A program made the translations under genes and the position numbers. Below, one piece after another: positions 1 through 6,082 of a stretch of DNA of 23,317 nucleotides (its first letter is position 1; each line of letters opens with the position of its first letter). Location of the stretch: positions 1-23,317 of the forward strand of contig CAZTZN010000060.1 of NCBI GenBank assembly GCA_964617715.1, in the 5' to 3' direction. Below the pieces are notes generated by a model, which did not search any database, was not told the DNA's origin, and saw only the letters and a program-made list of their open reading frames with translations. Source of the stretch: JALGVA01 sp964617715 (GTDB lineage: Bacteria; Armatimonadota; Zipacnadia; Zipacnadales; UBA5352).

Positions 1-94
1 CGGAGGGGCCGGTCGCCTGACCGGCCCTGCCGTTGCCGTTCGGCCGTTGCCGTTGCCGTTCGTCGTTCGGAGGGGCCGGTCGCCTGACCGGCCC
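1..94. repeat. Duplicated 27-bp hairpin repeat separated by GCCGTT hexamers
   Basis: Positions 1-27 and 68-94 are identical. Each holds a perfect 9-bp inverted repeat, GGGCCGGTC / GACCGGCCC, around the 4-base loop GCCT (arms 6-14/19-27 and 73-81/86-94). Between the copies the hexamer GCCGTT occurs twice at 29-40 and three times at 43-60, followed by CGTCGTT. The second copy lies 12 bp beyond the phosphorylase stop codon, so on the minus strand it may act as a transcript-end hairpin, although no T-run follows. The first copy touches the window edge, so the array may continue to the left. Confidence 0.8.
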
Positions 95-105
95 GCTGAT
101 GACCC

Positions 106-1869
106 TCAGTCCACCTCAGCCGGGCTCTCCGCAATCACACGATGGTATGCGCTCTTCCAGTACTGTACCACCATGCGCTGGGTGTTGAAGAACGAGCCGT
201 TGAAGGCGATGCAGTAGCGGCGGATGCGCGCGAACTCCAGCGGGCTGTCGTAGTACAGCGGCATGATGGTGTGATGCAGCTTGTCGTAGAGGTCCGCTAT
301 CTCCTGGCCCGGCTCGGAGCTGGCATCGCGGTCTCCGATGGCCCAGCCGGTGATGCCCTCGATATGCCCCTCGAGCCACCAGCCATCGAGCACGCTCAGG
401 CTGGGCACGCCGTTGAAGGCGGCCTTCATGCCGCTGGTGCCCGACGCCTCGTGTGGCTTGAGGGGCGTGTTGAGCCACACATCCACGCCCGAGACCAGGT
501 ACTTGGCCAGCTCCATGTCGTAGTCTTCGAGGTAGAGCACCGGCACATGGCCGCGAAGCTGCTCGGCCGCCTCGAATACCTCGCGGATCATCTGCTTGCC
601 GCCGTCGTCATGCGGGTGGGCCTTGCCCGCGAACAGAATCTGCAGCGGCCCGACGCGCCGTGCCATGCGCTTGAGGCGCTCGATGTCGGCGAACAGCAAA
701 TCGGCGCGCTTGTATGCGGTGGCGCGGCGGGCGAAGCCCAGCGTCAGCGCGGTCGGCGACAGTCGCTGGCCGGTGCGGCGGGCGACCTCATCAATCAGAT
801 TCTGCTTCGCCTCCCGGTGGGCATTCTGGATGGCCTCGAGCGGGATGCCCAGGGCGTAGCGCAGGTACTGGTTGTCCTGCCGCCATACGGGGATCTGGTC
901 GTCGAACAGTCTCGCGAACGGCTCCGAAGTCCACATGGTGGCGTCGGCGCCGTTGGTGATCGAGTGTACCGGGTAGTCGGGGAACATGTCGGCCGAGATC
1001 TCGCCGTGGCGCAGCGCCACGCCGTTGATGTGCCGGGAGAAGCGCAGCGCCAGATAGGTCATGTTGAGCTGCCCATCCTGCTGGCAGCCGACCTCCTCGA
1101 GCACCTGCGCGCGCTGCGGGCCCAGCACGCGGGTGACCAGCTCCCAGTCGAACTTGTCGTGCCCGGCCGGTACCGGCGTGTGGGTGGTGAATACGCAGTG
1201 GCTGCGCACTGCGCTGATGTCGTCGTCGGTGATCTGCCCCGGCGTGCGTTCGCCGGCCTGGCGCTCCAGCAGCCCAAGTGTGAGGAGGGCCGAATGGCCC
1301 TCATTCATGTGGTAGATCAGCCGGCCATCGAGGCCCAGGCCGTGCAGCATCTCCACCCCCCCCAGCCCCAGCAGCGCCTCCTGGCACAGCCGGTAGCGGC
1401 GGTCGCCGCCGTACAGATCGTTGGTCAGGGCCCGATCCCAGTCGGTGTTCTCGGGCAGATCGGTGTCGAGGAAGAGCACGTTGACGTGCCCGCCGAAGAT
1501 ACCCTCGACCAGGTAGCGCCACGCCCGGACCTGCACGGCGCGCCCCTCGATCTCGACGCTCACTCGGCGGGTGAGCGGCTGCAGATGGTCCTCAGGCACC
1601 CACTGCGTCGGCGACTCTGTCTGGTTGCCGTGCGCGTCCAGGTGCTGGGTGAAGTAGCCGTTGCGGTAGAGCAGAGTCACGGCGATGATCGGCATTCCCA
1701 AGTCGGCGGCGGCGCGCAGGGTGTCGCCCGCCAGCACGCCCAGGCCACCCGAATAGGTCGGGATGGCGGCCTTGAGACCGATCTCCATGGAGAAGTAGGC
1801 GATGGCCTCGCGGCGATCGCCCGGCGCCCGGTTCTCCCCGCTGTTCAGGATGAACGGTACGCTGCTCAC
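106..1869 (-). CDS. glgP: Glycogen/alpha-glucan phosphorylase, short form (GT35)
   Basis: This cytoplasmic enzyme is predicted to release glucose-1-phosphate from alpha-1,4-glucans using phosphate and pyridoxal phosphate. The 587-residue protein has the family's N-terminal IAYFSMEIGL and YSGGLGVLAGD segments (about residues 23-49). It has YHMNEGHSAL near 186-195, TTHTPVPAGHDKF near 228-240, and the PLP-lysine motif EASGTSGMKAAFNG near 474-487, with Lys482 the expected Schiff-base lysine. The length fits the shorter bacterial/archaeal alpha-glucan phosphorylase group rather than the roughly 800-residue E. coli type. I chose the GTG start at 1869 because AGGAGG lies 5 bases upstream. An in-frame ATG at 1914 would add 15 unconserved residues and lacks such a site. 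The gene follows the UroD-like gene on the same strand, 139 bp away. The exact substrate (glycogen or maltodextrin) cannot be told. Confidence 0.93.
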   Translation of the reverse strand: MSSVPFILNSGENRAPGDRREAIAYFSMEIGLKAAIPTYSGGLGVLAGDTLRAAADLGMPIIAVTLLYRNGYFTQHLDAHGNQTESPTQWVPEDHLQPLTRRVSVEIEGRAVQVRAWRYLVEGIFGGHVNVLFLDTDLPENTDWDRALTNDLYGGDRRYRLCQEALLGLGGVEMLHGLGLDGRLIYHMNEGHSALLTLGLLERQAGERTPGQITDDDISAVRSHCVFTTHTPVPAGHDKFDWELVTRVLGPQRAQVLEEVGCQQDGQLNMTYLALRFSRHINGVALRHGEISADMFPDYPVHSITNGADATMWTSEPFARLFDDQIPVWRQDNQYLRYALGIPLEAIQNAHREAKQNLIDEVARRTGQRLSPTALTLGFARRATAYKRADLLFADIERLKRMARRVGPLQILFAGKAHPHDDGGKQMIREVFEAAEQLRGHVPVLYLEDYDMELAKYLVSGVDVWLNTPLKPHEASGTSGMKAAFNGVPSLSVLDGWWLEGHIEGITGWAIGDRDASSEPGQEIADLYDKLHHTIMPLYYDSPLEFARIRRYCIAFNGSFFNTQRMVVQYWKSAYHRVIAESPAEVD

Positions 1870-1975
1870 TGTTGCCTCCTGTCCTGATGTGCGTCTTTCC
1901 CCGCCGGCGGGCATCCACGCGTGCGCAGGCCGTCGGCGGTCCGTCGGGATAAGATCATGCTATGGATGTGGACGA

Positions 1976-1993
1976 ACGCAGGGGCGGCTGCGT
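1976..1993 (-). terminator. Weak hairpin after the UroD-like gene
   Basis: ACGCAG and CTGCGT form a 6-bp stem around a 6-base loop, beginning about 15 bases beyond the UroD-like stop codon on the minus strand. No T-run follows, so this is at best a weak or Rho-assisted 3' end. The rest of 1870-2008 shows nothing I can name. Confidence 0.25.
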
Positions 1994-2008
1994 AGTTGGC
2001 GTCGCACC

Positions 2009-3163
2009 TCAGTACCACCCGAACTCGTCAAGCGCCTCGACCAGCGCCAGGATGTTCTCGACCGGCACGTCCGCCTGGATGTTGTGCACGGTGTTGAGCA
2101 CGTAGCCCCCTCCGGGCGCGAGGTCGTCGATGCGCCGGCGCACCTCGTCGCGCACCTCCGCGGGCGTCCCGCGCGGCAGCACCTGCTGGGTATCAATGCC
2201 GCCCCAGAAGCTTATGGCGTCGCCGAAATCACGCTTGAGCGCGGCGGTGTCGCCCATCCCCGCGGCGCTGACCTGCACCGGGTTCAGGATGTCGATGCCG
2301 GTCTCGATCACCTCGGGCAGCAGGTCCACTACCGACCCGCAGGTGTGGAAGAACAACTTCGCCTGCGGCGCGCCGCGCCTGATGGCCTCATGGTACTGGA
2401 CATAGCGCGGCGCCAGCAGCTCGGTGAACCACTCGCGACGGATCATCGGCCCGTCCTGCAACCCCAGATCGTCCCCGTTGTAGAAGATATCGACATATGG
2501 TCCCACACGCTCAAGCACCGCCTCAGCGTAGGTCACCTTCAGGCGCGTCACGTGGTCGAGGATGGCCTCTGTGACGGGCCGGTTGACCAGCAGGTTCATG
2601 TAGCCCTGGTCGTAGCCCTGCAGCCACAGCACCAGCTCGAGCATCCCCGAGCCGAAGCCGCCCACGATCACCGGGTAGTCACCCGATGACTTGATCGCCC
2701 GGCAGGCGCCCTCGATGGCGTCGAGGTCCAGCGCTGCCAGCGGATCGGGCCAGGCGTAGGCATCAACCTCCGCCACCGTCTCGACACCTGCCAGCGGATG
2801 GGCGCACATGTCGTAGTAGAGCCCGCCGTCTTTGGGCATGCGCCGCCTCAGGCCCCACTCGTCGGTGGAGTAGAGGTACTCGTCATCTTCCTCGGGGCTG
2901 CCGATGGCCCGTCCGGGGAGCTTGAGGTAGACGCTGCGCGTGTCCACGCCCAGCTCACGCAGCACCTGCTCGTGCGGCATGGCAAGTTGCTGGAACGGGT
3001 CCAGCAGCGGCTGCGGTTCGAGATCGTCCGGCCCCAGCGCATCCACCAGCCGGTCGTAGGCGATGCGGTGGATGCCGGTCACGAAGGTCGTGCCCAGGTC
3101 GAAGGGCACCCGATCCGGCTCGGAATGGCTCAAGGCGGCCAGTACACGCTCTCGCGAGGTCAT
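2009..3163 (-). CDS. Uroporphyrinogen decarboxylase-like (URO-D superfamily) protein
   Basis: The 384-residue TIM-barrel protein belongs to the URO-D/MtaA superfamily, which includes heme-pathway decarboxylases and corrinoid-dependent methyltransferases. Visible marks are the SRERVLAALSHSEPDRVPFD start (residues 3-22), GDDLGLQDG (230-238), FFHTCGSVVDLLP (271-283) and FWGGIDTQQVLPRGTP (319-334). The His-x-Cys pair (His273, Cys275) resembles the zinc-ligand motif of the methyltransferase branch, but I see no conserved third Cys at the C-terminus. The divergent N-terminus and the absence of heme genes nearby argue against true HemE. The function is therefore unknown, with a methyl-transfer or decarboxylation role possible. 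The ATG start has GGAGGA about 7 bases upstream and a promoter at 3204-3233. It is the first gene of a minus-strand pair with the phosphorylase. Confidence 0.85.
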   Translation of the reverse strand: MTSRERVLAALSHSEPDRVPFDLGTTFVTGIHRIAYDRLVDALGPDDLEPQPLLDPFQQLAMPHEQVLRELGVDTRSVYLKLPGRAIGSPEEDDEYLYSTDEWGLRRRMPKDGGLYYDMCAHPLAGVETVAEVDAYAWPDPLAALDLDAIEGACRAIKSSGDYPVIVGGFGSGMLELVLWLQGYDQGYMNLLVNRPVTEAILDHVTRLKVTYAEAVLERVGPYVDIFYNGDDLGLQDGPMIRREWFTELLAPRYVQYHEAIRRGAPQAKLFFHTCGSVVDLLPEVIETGIDILNPVQVSAAGMGDTAALKRDFGDAISFWGGIDTQQVLPRGTPAEVRDEVRRRIDDLAPGGGYVLNTVHNIQADVPVENILALVEALDEFGWY

Positions 3164-3203
3164 AAGCGCTTCCTCCAGGACGCCGATTCGCGCCCGAGCA
3201 GGT

Positions 3204-3233
3204 ATTGTACGCGCCGACGTAAGTGCCGGTCAA
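3204..3233 (-). promoter_or_regulatory. Sigma-70-type promoter of the UroD-like gene
   Basis: Read on the minus strand, TTGACC (3233-3228) is followed after 18 bases by TACAAT (3209-3204). Five of six bases match consensus in each box. Transcription would begin near 3197, leaving a leader of about 34 bases that contains the ribosome-binding site. The -35 box is about 38 bp from the parS site. Confidence 0.7.
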
Positions 3234-3271
3234 GCTCTGGACCGACGCGGGCGGCACTTTGGTCGAACGTA

Positions 3272-3287
3272 TGTTTCACGTGAAACA
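3272..3287. other. parS: parS chromosome-partition site (ParB binding site)
   Basis: TGTTTCACGTGAAACA is a perfect 16-bp palindrome identical to the parS consensus first defined in Bacillus subtilis and conserved across most bacterial phyla. The flanking A and T extend the symmetry to 18 bp (3271-3288). It lies in noncoding DNA between divergently transcribed genes. ParB would load here and spread, with ParA and SMC acting on the complex. parS sites usually cluster near oriC, so the window may be close to the replication origin. I saw no second copy, no DnaA-box cluster, and no parA or parB in the window. Confidence 0.9.
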
Positions 3288-3490
3288 TCCGAACGGCCAC
3301 TCGACGCGGGGGCGTCGGGGATTGTCGGTGGCGGGCGGGGGCGCCCACCCTCCAATACCCTGCCGGACCACGAGCGCCCTCACCCCCTTGTGGCCCGGCT
3401 GTTCACCGACAACCAGGAGCCACATCCGCTCGCCTGCACACTACCGCTCATCGCTAAGACCGATGTTCCTGACCCGCTCGGAAGGGTGCA

Positions 3491-3519
3491 TTGACGTCGC
3501 CTGCGCGGCCACGTATAAT
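3491..3519 (+). promoter_or_regulatory. Near-consensus sigma-70 promoter of the transporter-phosphoesterase-ribB operon
   Basis: TTGACG at 3491-3496 is separated by exactly 17 bases from a perfect TATAAT at 3514-3519. Transcription would start near 3526, 47 bases before the chosen transporter start codon. This is the closest match to consensus in the window. Apart from parS and the two promoters, 3164-3572 shows no gene that I can support. Confidence 0.8.
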
Positions 3520-3572
3520 CGCTTGTCCGAGCCGATTCCCGGGCGATGCGAGCGGAGGGGCGCGAGAGGCGG

Positions 3573-4565
3573 ATGTCGTCGGTGTCTCCAGTCGCCGTCA
3601 AGCACGAAGAGGCCGGGGCGGCCCCCCCGGCGGTCTCGCCGTGGACCTACTTCCTGCTCGCCACAGTGCCGCTGAACTGGGGCTTCAACTTCATCTCGCT
3701 GAAGGTGCTCAAGCAGAGCTTCACGGTCGCCGGGCCCCTGGCGGGCGTCTATGGTCTGCTGTCGGTGCGCTACGTGCTGATGGTCGTCGCGCTGCTGCTG
3801 ACGCTCTGGCTGCTCGAACGCGACCTGAGCATTCGGCGCGAGCACTGGCGCTATCTGCTGGGCTTCGCCTTCGTGACCGTGGTGGTCTACCAGGGCTGCT
3901 TCGCCGCGGGCGTGTTTTACACGCTCGCCGCCGAGTCGGCGCTGCTGATCTCGACCGCGCCCATCTGGGCGGCCATCATCAACCACGTGCTGGGCTGGGA
4001 GCGGCTGTCGCTGCGCCAGGCCGTGGGCACGCTGATCGGCTTCGCGGGTATCGCGGCGGTAATCGTTGGGGGGCTCGAGGGCACCCAGAAGCTCGAGTAC
4101 CATGCCGCCGGCCTGGCCCTGATGGTCCTGGCGGGTATCCTGTGGGCGTGCTACGCGGTGTTCAGCAAGCCACTGCTGCGCCACTACTCGCCGCTGAAGG
4201 TCACCGCCTGGATCCACACCATCGGCGCGGTGGTGCTCATCCCCGTGGGCGCCCGCGCGGCGCTGGCGGTCGAGTGGGCGGGACTGCCCGCCATCACCTG
4301 GGTGTGTCTGGTGCATTTCTCGCTACTGGCCGGAGTCTATGCTTTCGTGGTATGGTACCGGGGCGTAGCGACCATCGGCTCCTCGCGCACGGTGTTGTTC
4401 CAGTATTGTGTGCCGATCGTGGCGACCCTGGCCGCCTACCTGCTGCTGCATGAGGCGCCGACGATGATCCAGGCGCTGGGGATGGCGGTTACGCTGGTGG
4501 GGCTGCAGCTTGCGGTGCCTCGCCACGTCGGGCGGGGAGCGGTGGCGGATCTACCGGGAGAGTGA
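3573..4565 (+). CDS. EamA/DMT-superfamily transporter
   Basis: This 330-residue inner-membrane protein has the ten-helix layout of drug/metabolite transporters. It carries two EamA repeats, roughly residues 24-168 and 176-314, each made of five hydrophobic segments. Family marks include VPLNWGFNFISLK near the start of repeat one, ESALLISTAPIWAA at 121-134, and AYLLLHEAPTMIQALGMAVTLVG near the end of repeat two. An ATG at 3546 is in frame, but the ATG at 3573 follows a GAGAGG-type site and removes a charged leader, so 3573 is preferred. It is the first gene of a tight plus-strand unit, 6 bp before the phosphoesterase. The substrate cannot be read from sequence. EamA proteins carry amino acids, nucleobases, sugars and, in the RibN group, riboflavin, which is notable because ribB is two genes downstream. 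Confidence 0.9.
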   Translation: MSSVSPVAVKHEEAGAAPPAVSPWTYFLLATVPLNWGFNFISLKVLKQSFTVAGPLAGVYGLLSVRYVLMVVALLLTLWLLERDLSIRREHWRYLLGFAFVTVVVYQGCFAAGVFYTLAAESALLISTAPIWAAIINHVLGWERLSLRQAVGTLIGFAGIAAVIVGGLEGTQKLEYHAAGLALMVLAGILWACYAVFSKPLLRHYSPLKVTAWIHTIGAVVLIPVGARAALAVEWAGLPAITWVCLVHFSLLAGVYAFVVWYRGVATIGSSRTVLFQYCVPIVATLAAYLLLHEAPTMIQALGMAVTLVGLQLAVPRHVGRGAVADLPGE

Positions 4566-4571
4566 GCGGCA

Positions 4572-5336
4572 ATGAAGGCGCTGGTATTCAGTGACGTGCA
4601 TGGGGAGTTCGGGCCGCTGCGTGATCTGATGCGCGTGGCGCTCGAGTGCGACTGCGACTTCGGTCTGTTCTGTGGCGACATCGTCCGTGGCCGGGCGCGC
4701 GCCGCCGAGTTCATGGCCGCGCACAACGAGGGCCGTGACCCGGACATCAACGACGAGGCGATGCTGGCCGAGCGCGCCGAGGACTACGCGCTCTACGCCG
4801 AGTTCCATCAGACGCTGCGCCCTTCGCCCTTTCCCATCTTCGGCGTGCCGGGCAACATGGATGCGCCCGAGGGCCGCTACCTCACCTGCAGCCTGGCCGA
4901 GGAGGGCGCCGACTCGCCGCTGGAGGTCGTGCATCGCTCGCTGGCACGCTGCGGCGACTTCGTGGTCTGCGGGCTGGGCGGTGAGATCACCCAGGTGGAC
5001 CGCGAGGAACTGTTCGTGCTGCGCTTCCCGCTCTGGGAGGCGCAGCATACCTTCCGCCTCTTCGAGTACGTGGACGGCCCGCGCATCATGGTGCTGCATA
5101 CCCCGCCCATCGGCGAGGTGGTGGACCGAGACGGCAGCGCGCACAAGGGCTCCGAGGTCGTCAACGAGATCATCCACACCTTCCGCCCGGAGCTGGCCGT
5201 GTGCGGGCACGCGCACGATGCCGCCGGCCAGGAGTTGATCGGGGAGTGCCACGTCGTCAACCCCGGCGCACTGCGCAACGGCCGCTACGCCATCGTTGAC
5301 CTGGACACCATGGAGGCCGACCTGCGCGAACTGTAG
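4572..5336 (+). CDS. YfcE-like calcineurin-type metallophosphoesterase
   Basis: This is a 254-residue cytoplasmic phosphoesterase with a two-metal centre. The ligand motifs appear in order: FSDVHG (Asp8, His10), CGDIV (Asp36), GNMD (Asn95), VLHTPP (His176) and CGHAHD (His213, His215), followed by NPGALRNGRYAIVDLD near 230-245. The usual GNH(D/E) reads GNMD; YfcE-like members often vary here (for example GNCD), so this does not imply inactivity. The protein is longer than the roughly 180-residue YfcE, with extra sequence at about 40-90. The start lies 6 bp after the transporter stop with GGGAG upstream, and the stop lies 7 bp before ribB, so the three genes are probably co-transcribed. The substrate is unknown; a small phosphate ester or phosphodiester is expected. 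Confidence 0.88.
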   Translation: MKALVFSDVHGEFGPLRDLMRVALECDCDFGLFCGDIVRGRARAAEFMAAHNEGRDPDINDEAMLAERAEDYALYAEFHQTLRPSPFPIFGVPGNMDAPEGRYLTCSLAEEGADSPLEVVHRSLARCGDFVVCGLGGEITQVDREELFVLRFPLWEAQHTFRLFEYVDGPRIMVLHTPPIGEVVDRDGSAHKGSEVVNEIIHTFRPELAVCGHAHDAAGQELIGECHVVNPGALRNGRYAIVDLDTMEADLREL

Positions 5337-5343
5337 GCGGCCG

Positions 5344-5961
5344 ATGGGAGCATTGATACCGAACATGTCCACCATCGAAGAGGCCGTCGAGGCCCTCGCT
5401 GCCGGGGGCTTCGTCGCGCTCGAGGACGATCCCGAGCGCGAGAACGAGGCCGACATCCTGCTGGCCGCCGAGCACGCCACCGGCGAGCGGGTCAACTTCC
5501 TGGCCACGCACGTGCGCGGGCTGATCACCGTGGCGGTGGCTGAGGAGATCCTGCAGCGCCTCGACATCGCATTGCTGCCCGCGCGCTACAGCGTGGCCAA
5601 CGCGCCGCGCTTCACCGAGCCGGTGGACGCGGTGCGCGGCACCACCACCGGCGCCTCCGCCTTCGACCGCGCCATCACGCTGCGCATGCTTGCCGACCCG
5701 GACACGCGCCCCGAGGACTTCTCGCGGCCCGGTCACGTCTTCCCGCTGGCCGCCATGCCCGGGGGGCTGGCCGACCGGCGCGGACACACCGAGGGCGCCA
5801 TTGCGCTGGCGCGGCTGGCGGGCATCCGGCCCGTCGTGGCCATCGCCGAGCTGATGAACGAGGCCGGGCACATGGCCCGCGGCGATGAGGTGCGCGAGTT
5901 CGCCCGCCGGCACAACATGCCGCTGATCAGCGTCGAGGCGCTGGCGGAGCGAGCGGGGTAG
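5344..5961 (+). CDS. ribB: 3,4-dihydroxy-2-butanone 4-phosphate synthase
   Basis: RibB converts ribulose 5-phosphate to 3,4-dihydroxy-2-butanone 4-phosphate plus formate, a precursor branch of riboflavin synthesis. The 205-residue protein has the acidic catalytic loop EDDPERENEADI (residues 27-38), GTTTGASAFDRA (99-110), FSRPGHVFPLAA (126-137), RRGHTEGAIALARLAG (145-160) and AELMNEAGHMAR (168-179). It ends at the size of a stand-alone RibB, with no GTP cyclohydrolase II domain attached. The ATG at 5344 follows AGGCGG closely; a second in-frame ATG at 5365 is also possible and begins directly at STIEEAVEAL. Some conserved positions differ (GLITVAV where GLIC is usual, EADI where EGDL is usual), so the family is secure and full activity is likely but unproven. 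No FMN riboswitch is visible. Confidence 0.92.
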   Translation: MGALIPNMSTIEEAVEALAAGGFVALEDDPERENEADILLAAEHATGERVNFLATHVRGLITVAVAEEILQRLDIALLPARYSVANAPRFTEPVDAVRGTTTGASAFDRAITLRMLADPDTRPEDFSRPGHVFPLAAMPGGLADRRGHTEGAIALARLAGIRPVVAIAELMNEAGHMARGDEVREFARRHNMPLISVEALAERAG

Positions 5962-6008
5962 CCGAGGCGCCTCGCGCTCGTCCCCCAACCGGGCCGGCTT
6001 CGTCCGTT

Positions 6009-6060
6009 CCTGAGGAGCGGCCTCAGGGCGACCTCTCCGAAGGTAGTGGCTTGCCCTGAG
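6009..6060 (+). promoter_or_regulatory. Mutually exclusive hairpins upstream of larA
   Basis: Three segments can pair in two exclusive ways. CCTGAGG at 6009-6015 pairs with CCTCAGG at 6021-6027 (5-base loop). CTCAGGGC at 6022-6029 pairs with GCCCTGAG at 6053-6060, enclosing a further ACCT/AGGT pairing at 6031-6044. The layout resembles an attenuator or antiterminator. No T-run follows either hairpin, so it could instead act on translation or mRNA stability, or be coincidence in GC-rich DNA. Confidence 0.3.
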
Positions 6061-6082
6061 CGACGTCACGGAGGCGACGACC

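Noticed and set aside
142..1887. 581-codon open frame opposite the phosphorylase
   Set aside because: It is antisense to a clear GT35 gene; its translation is low-complexity Ala/Gln/Val/His-rich sequence of the kind produced by the opposite strand of high-GC coding DNA.
3160..3675. Short open frames on both strands containing MFHVKH
   Set aside because: The MFHVKH peptide appears on both strands only because the parS palindrome reads the same way in both directions; these frames have no ribosome-binding site or family similarity.
4857..4868. GNMD instead of GNHD in the metallophosphoesterase as a sign of inactivity
   Set aside because: YfcE-like members commonly lack the His at this position, and all other metal ligands are present.
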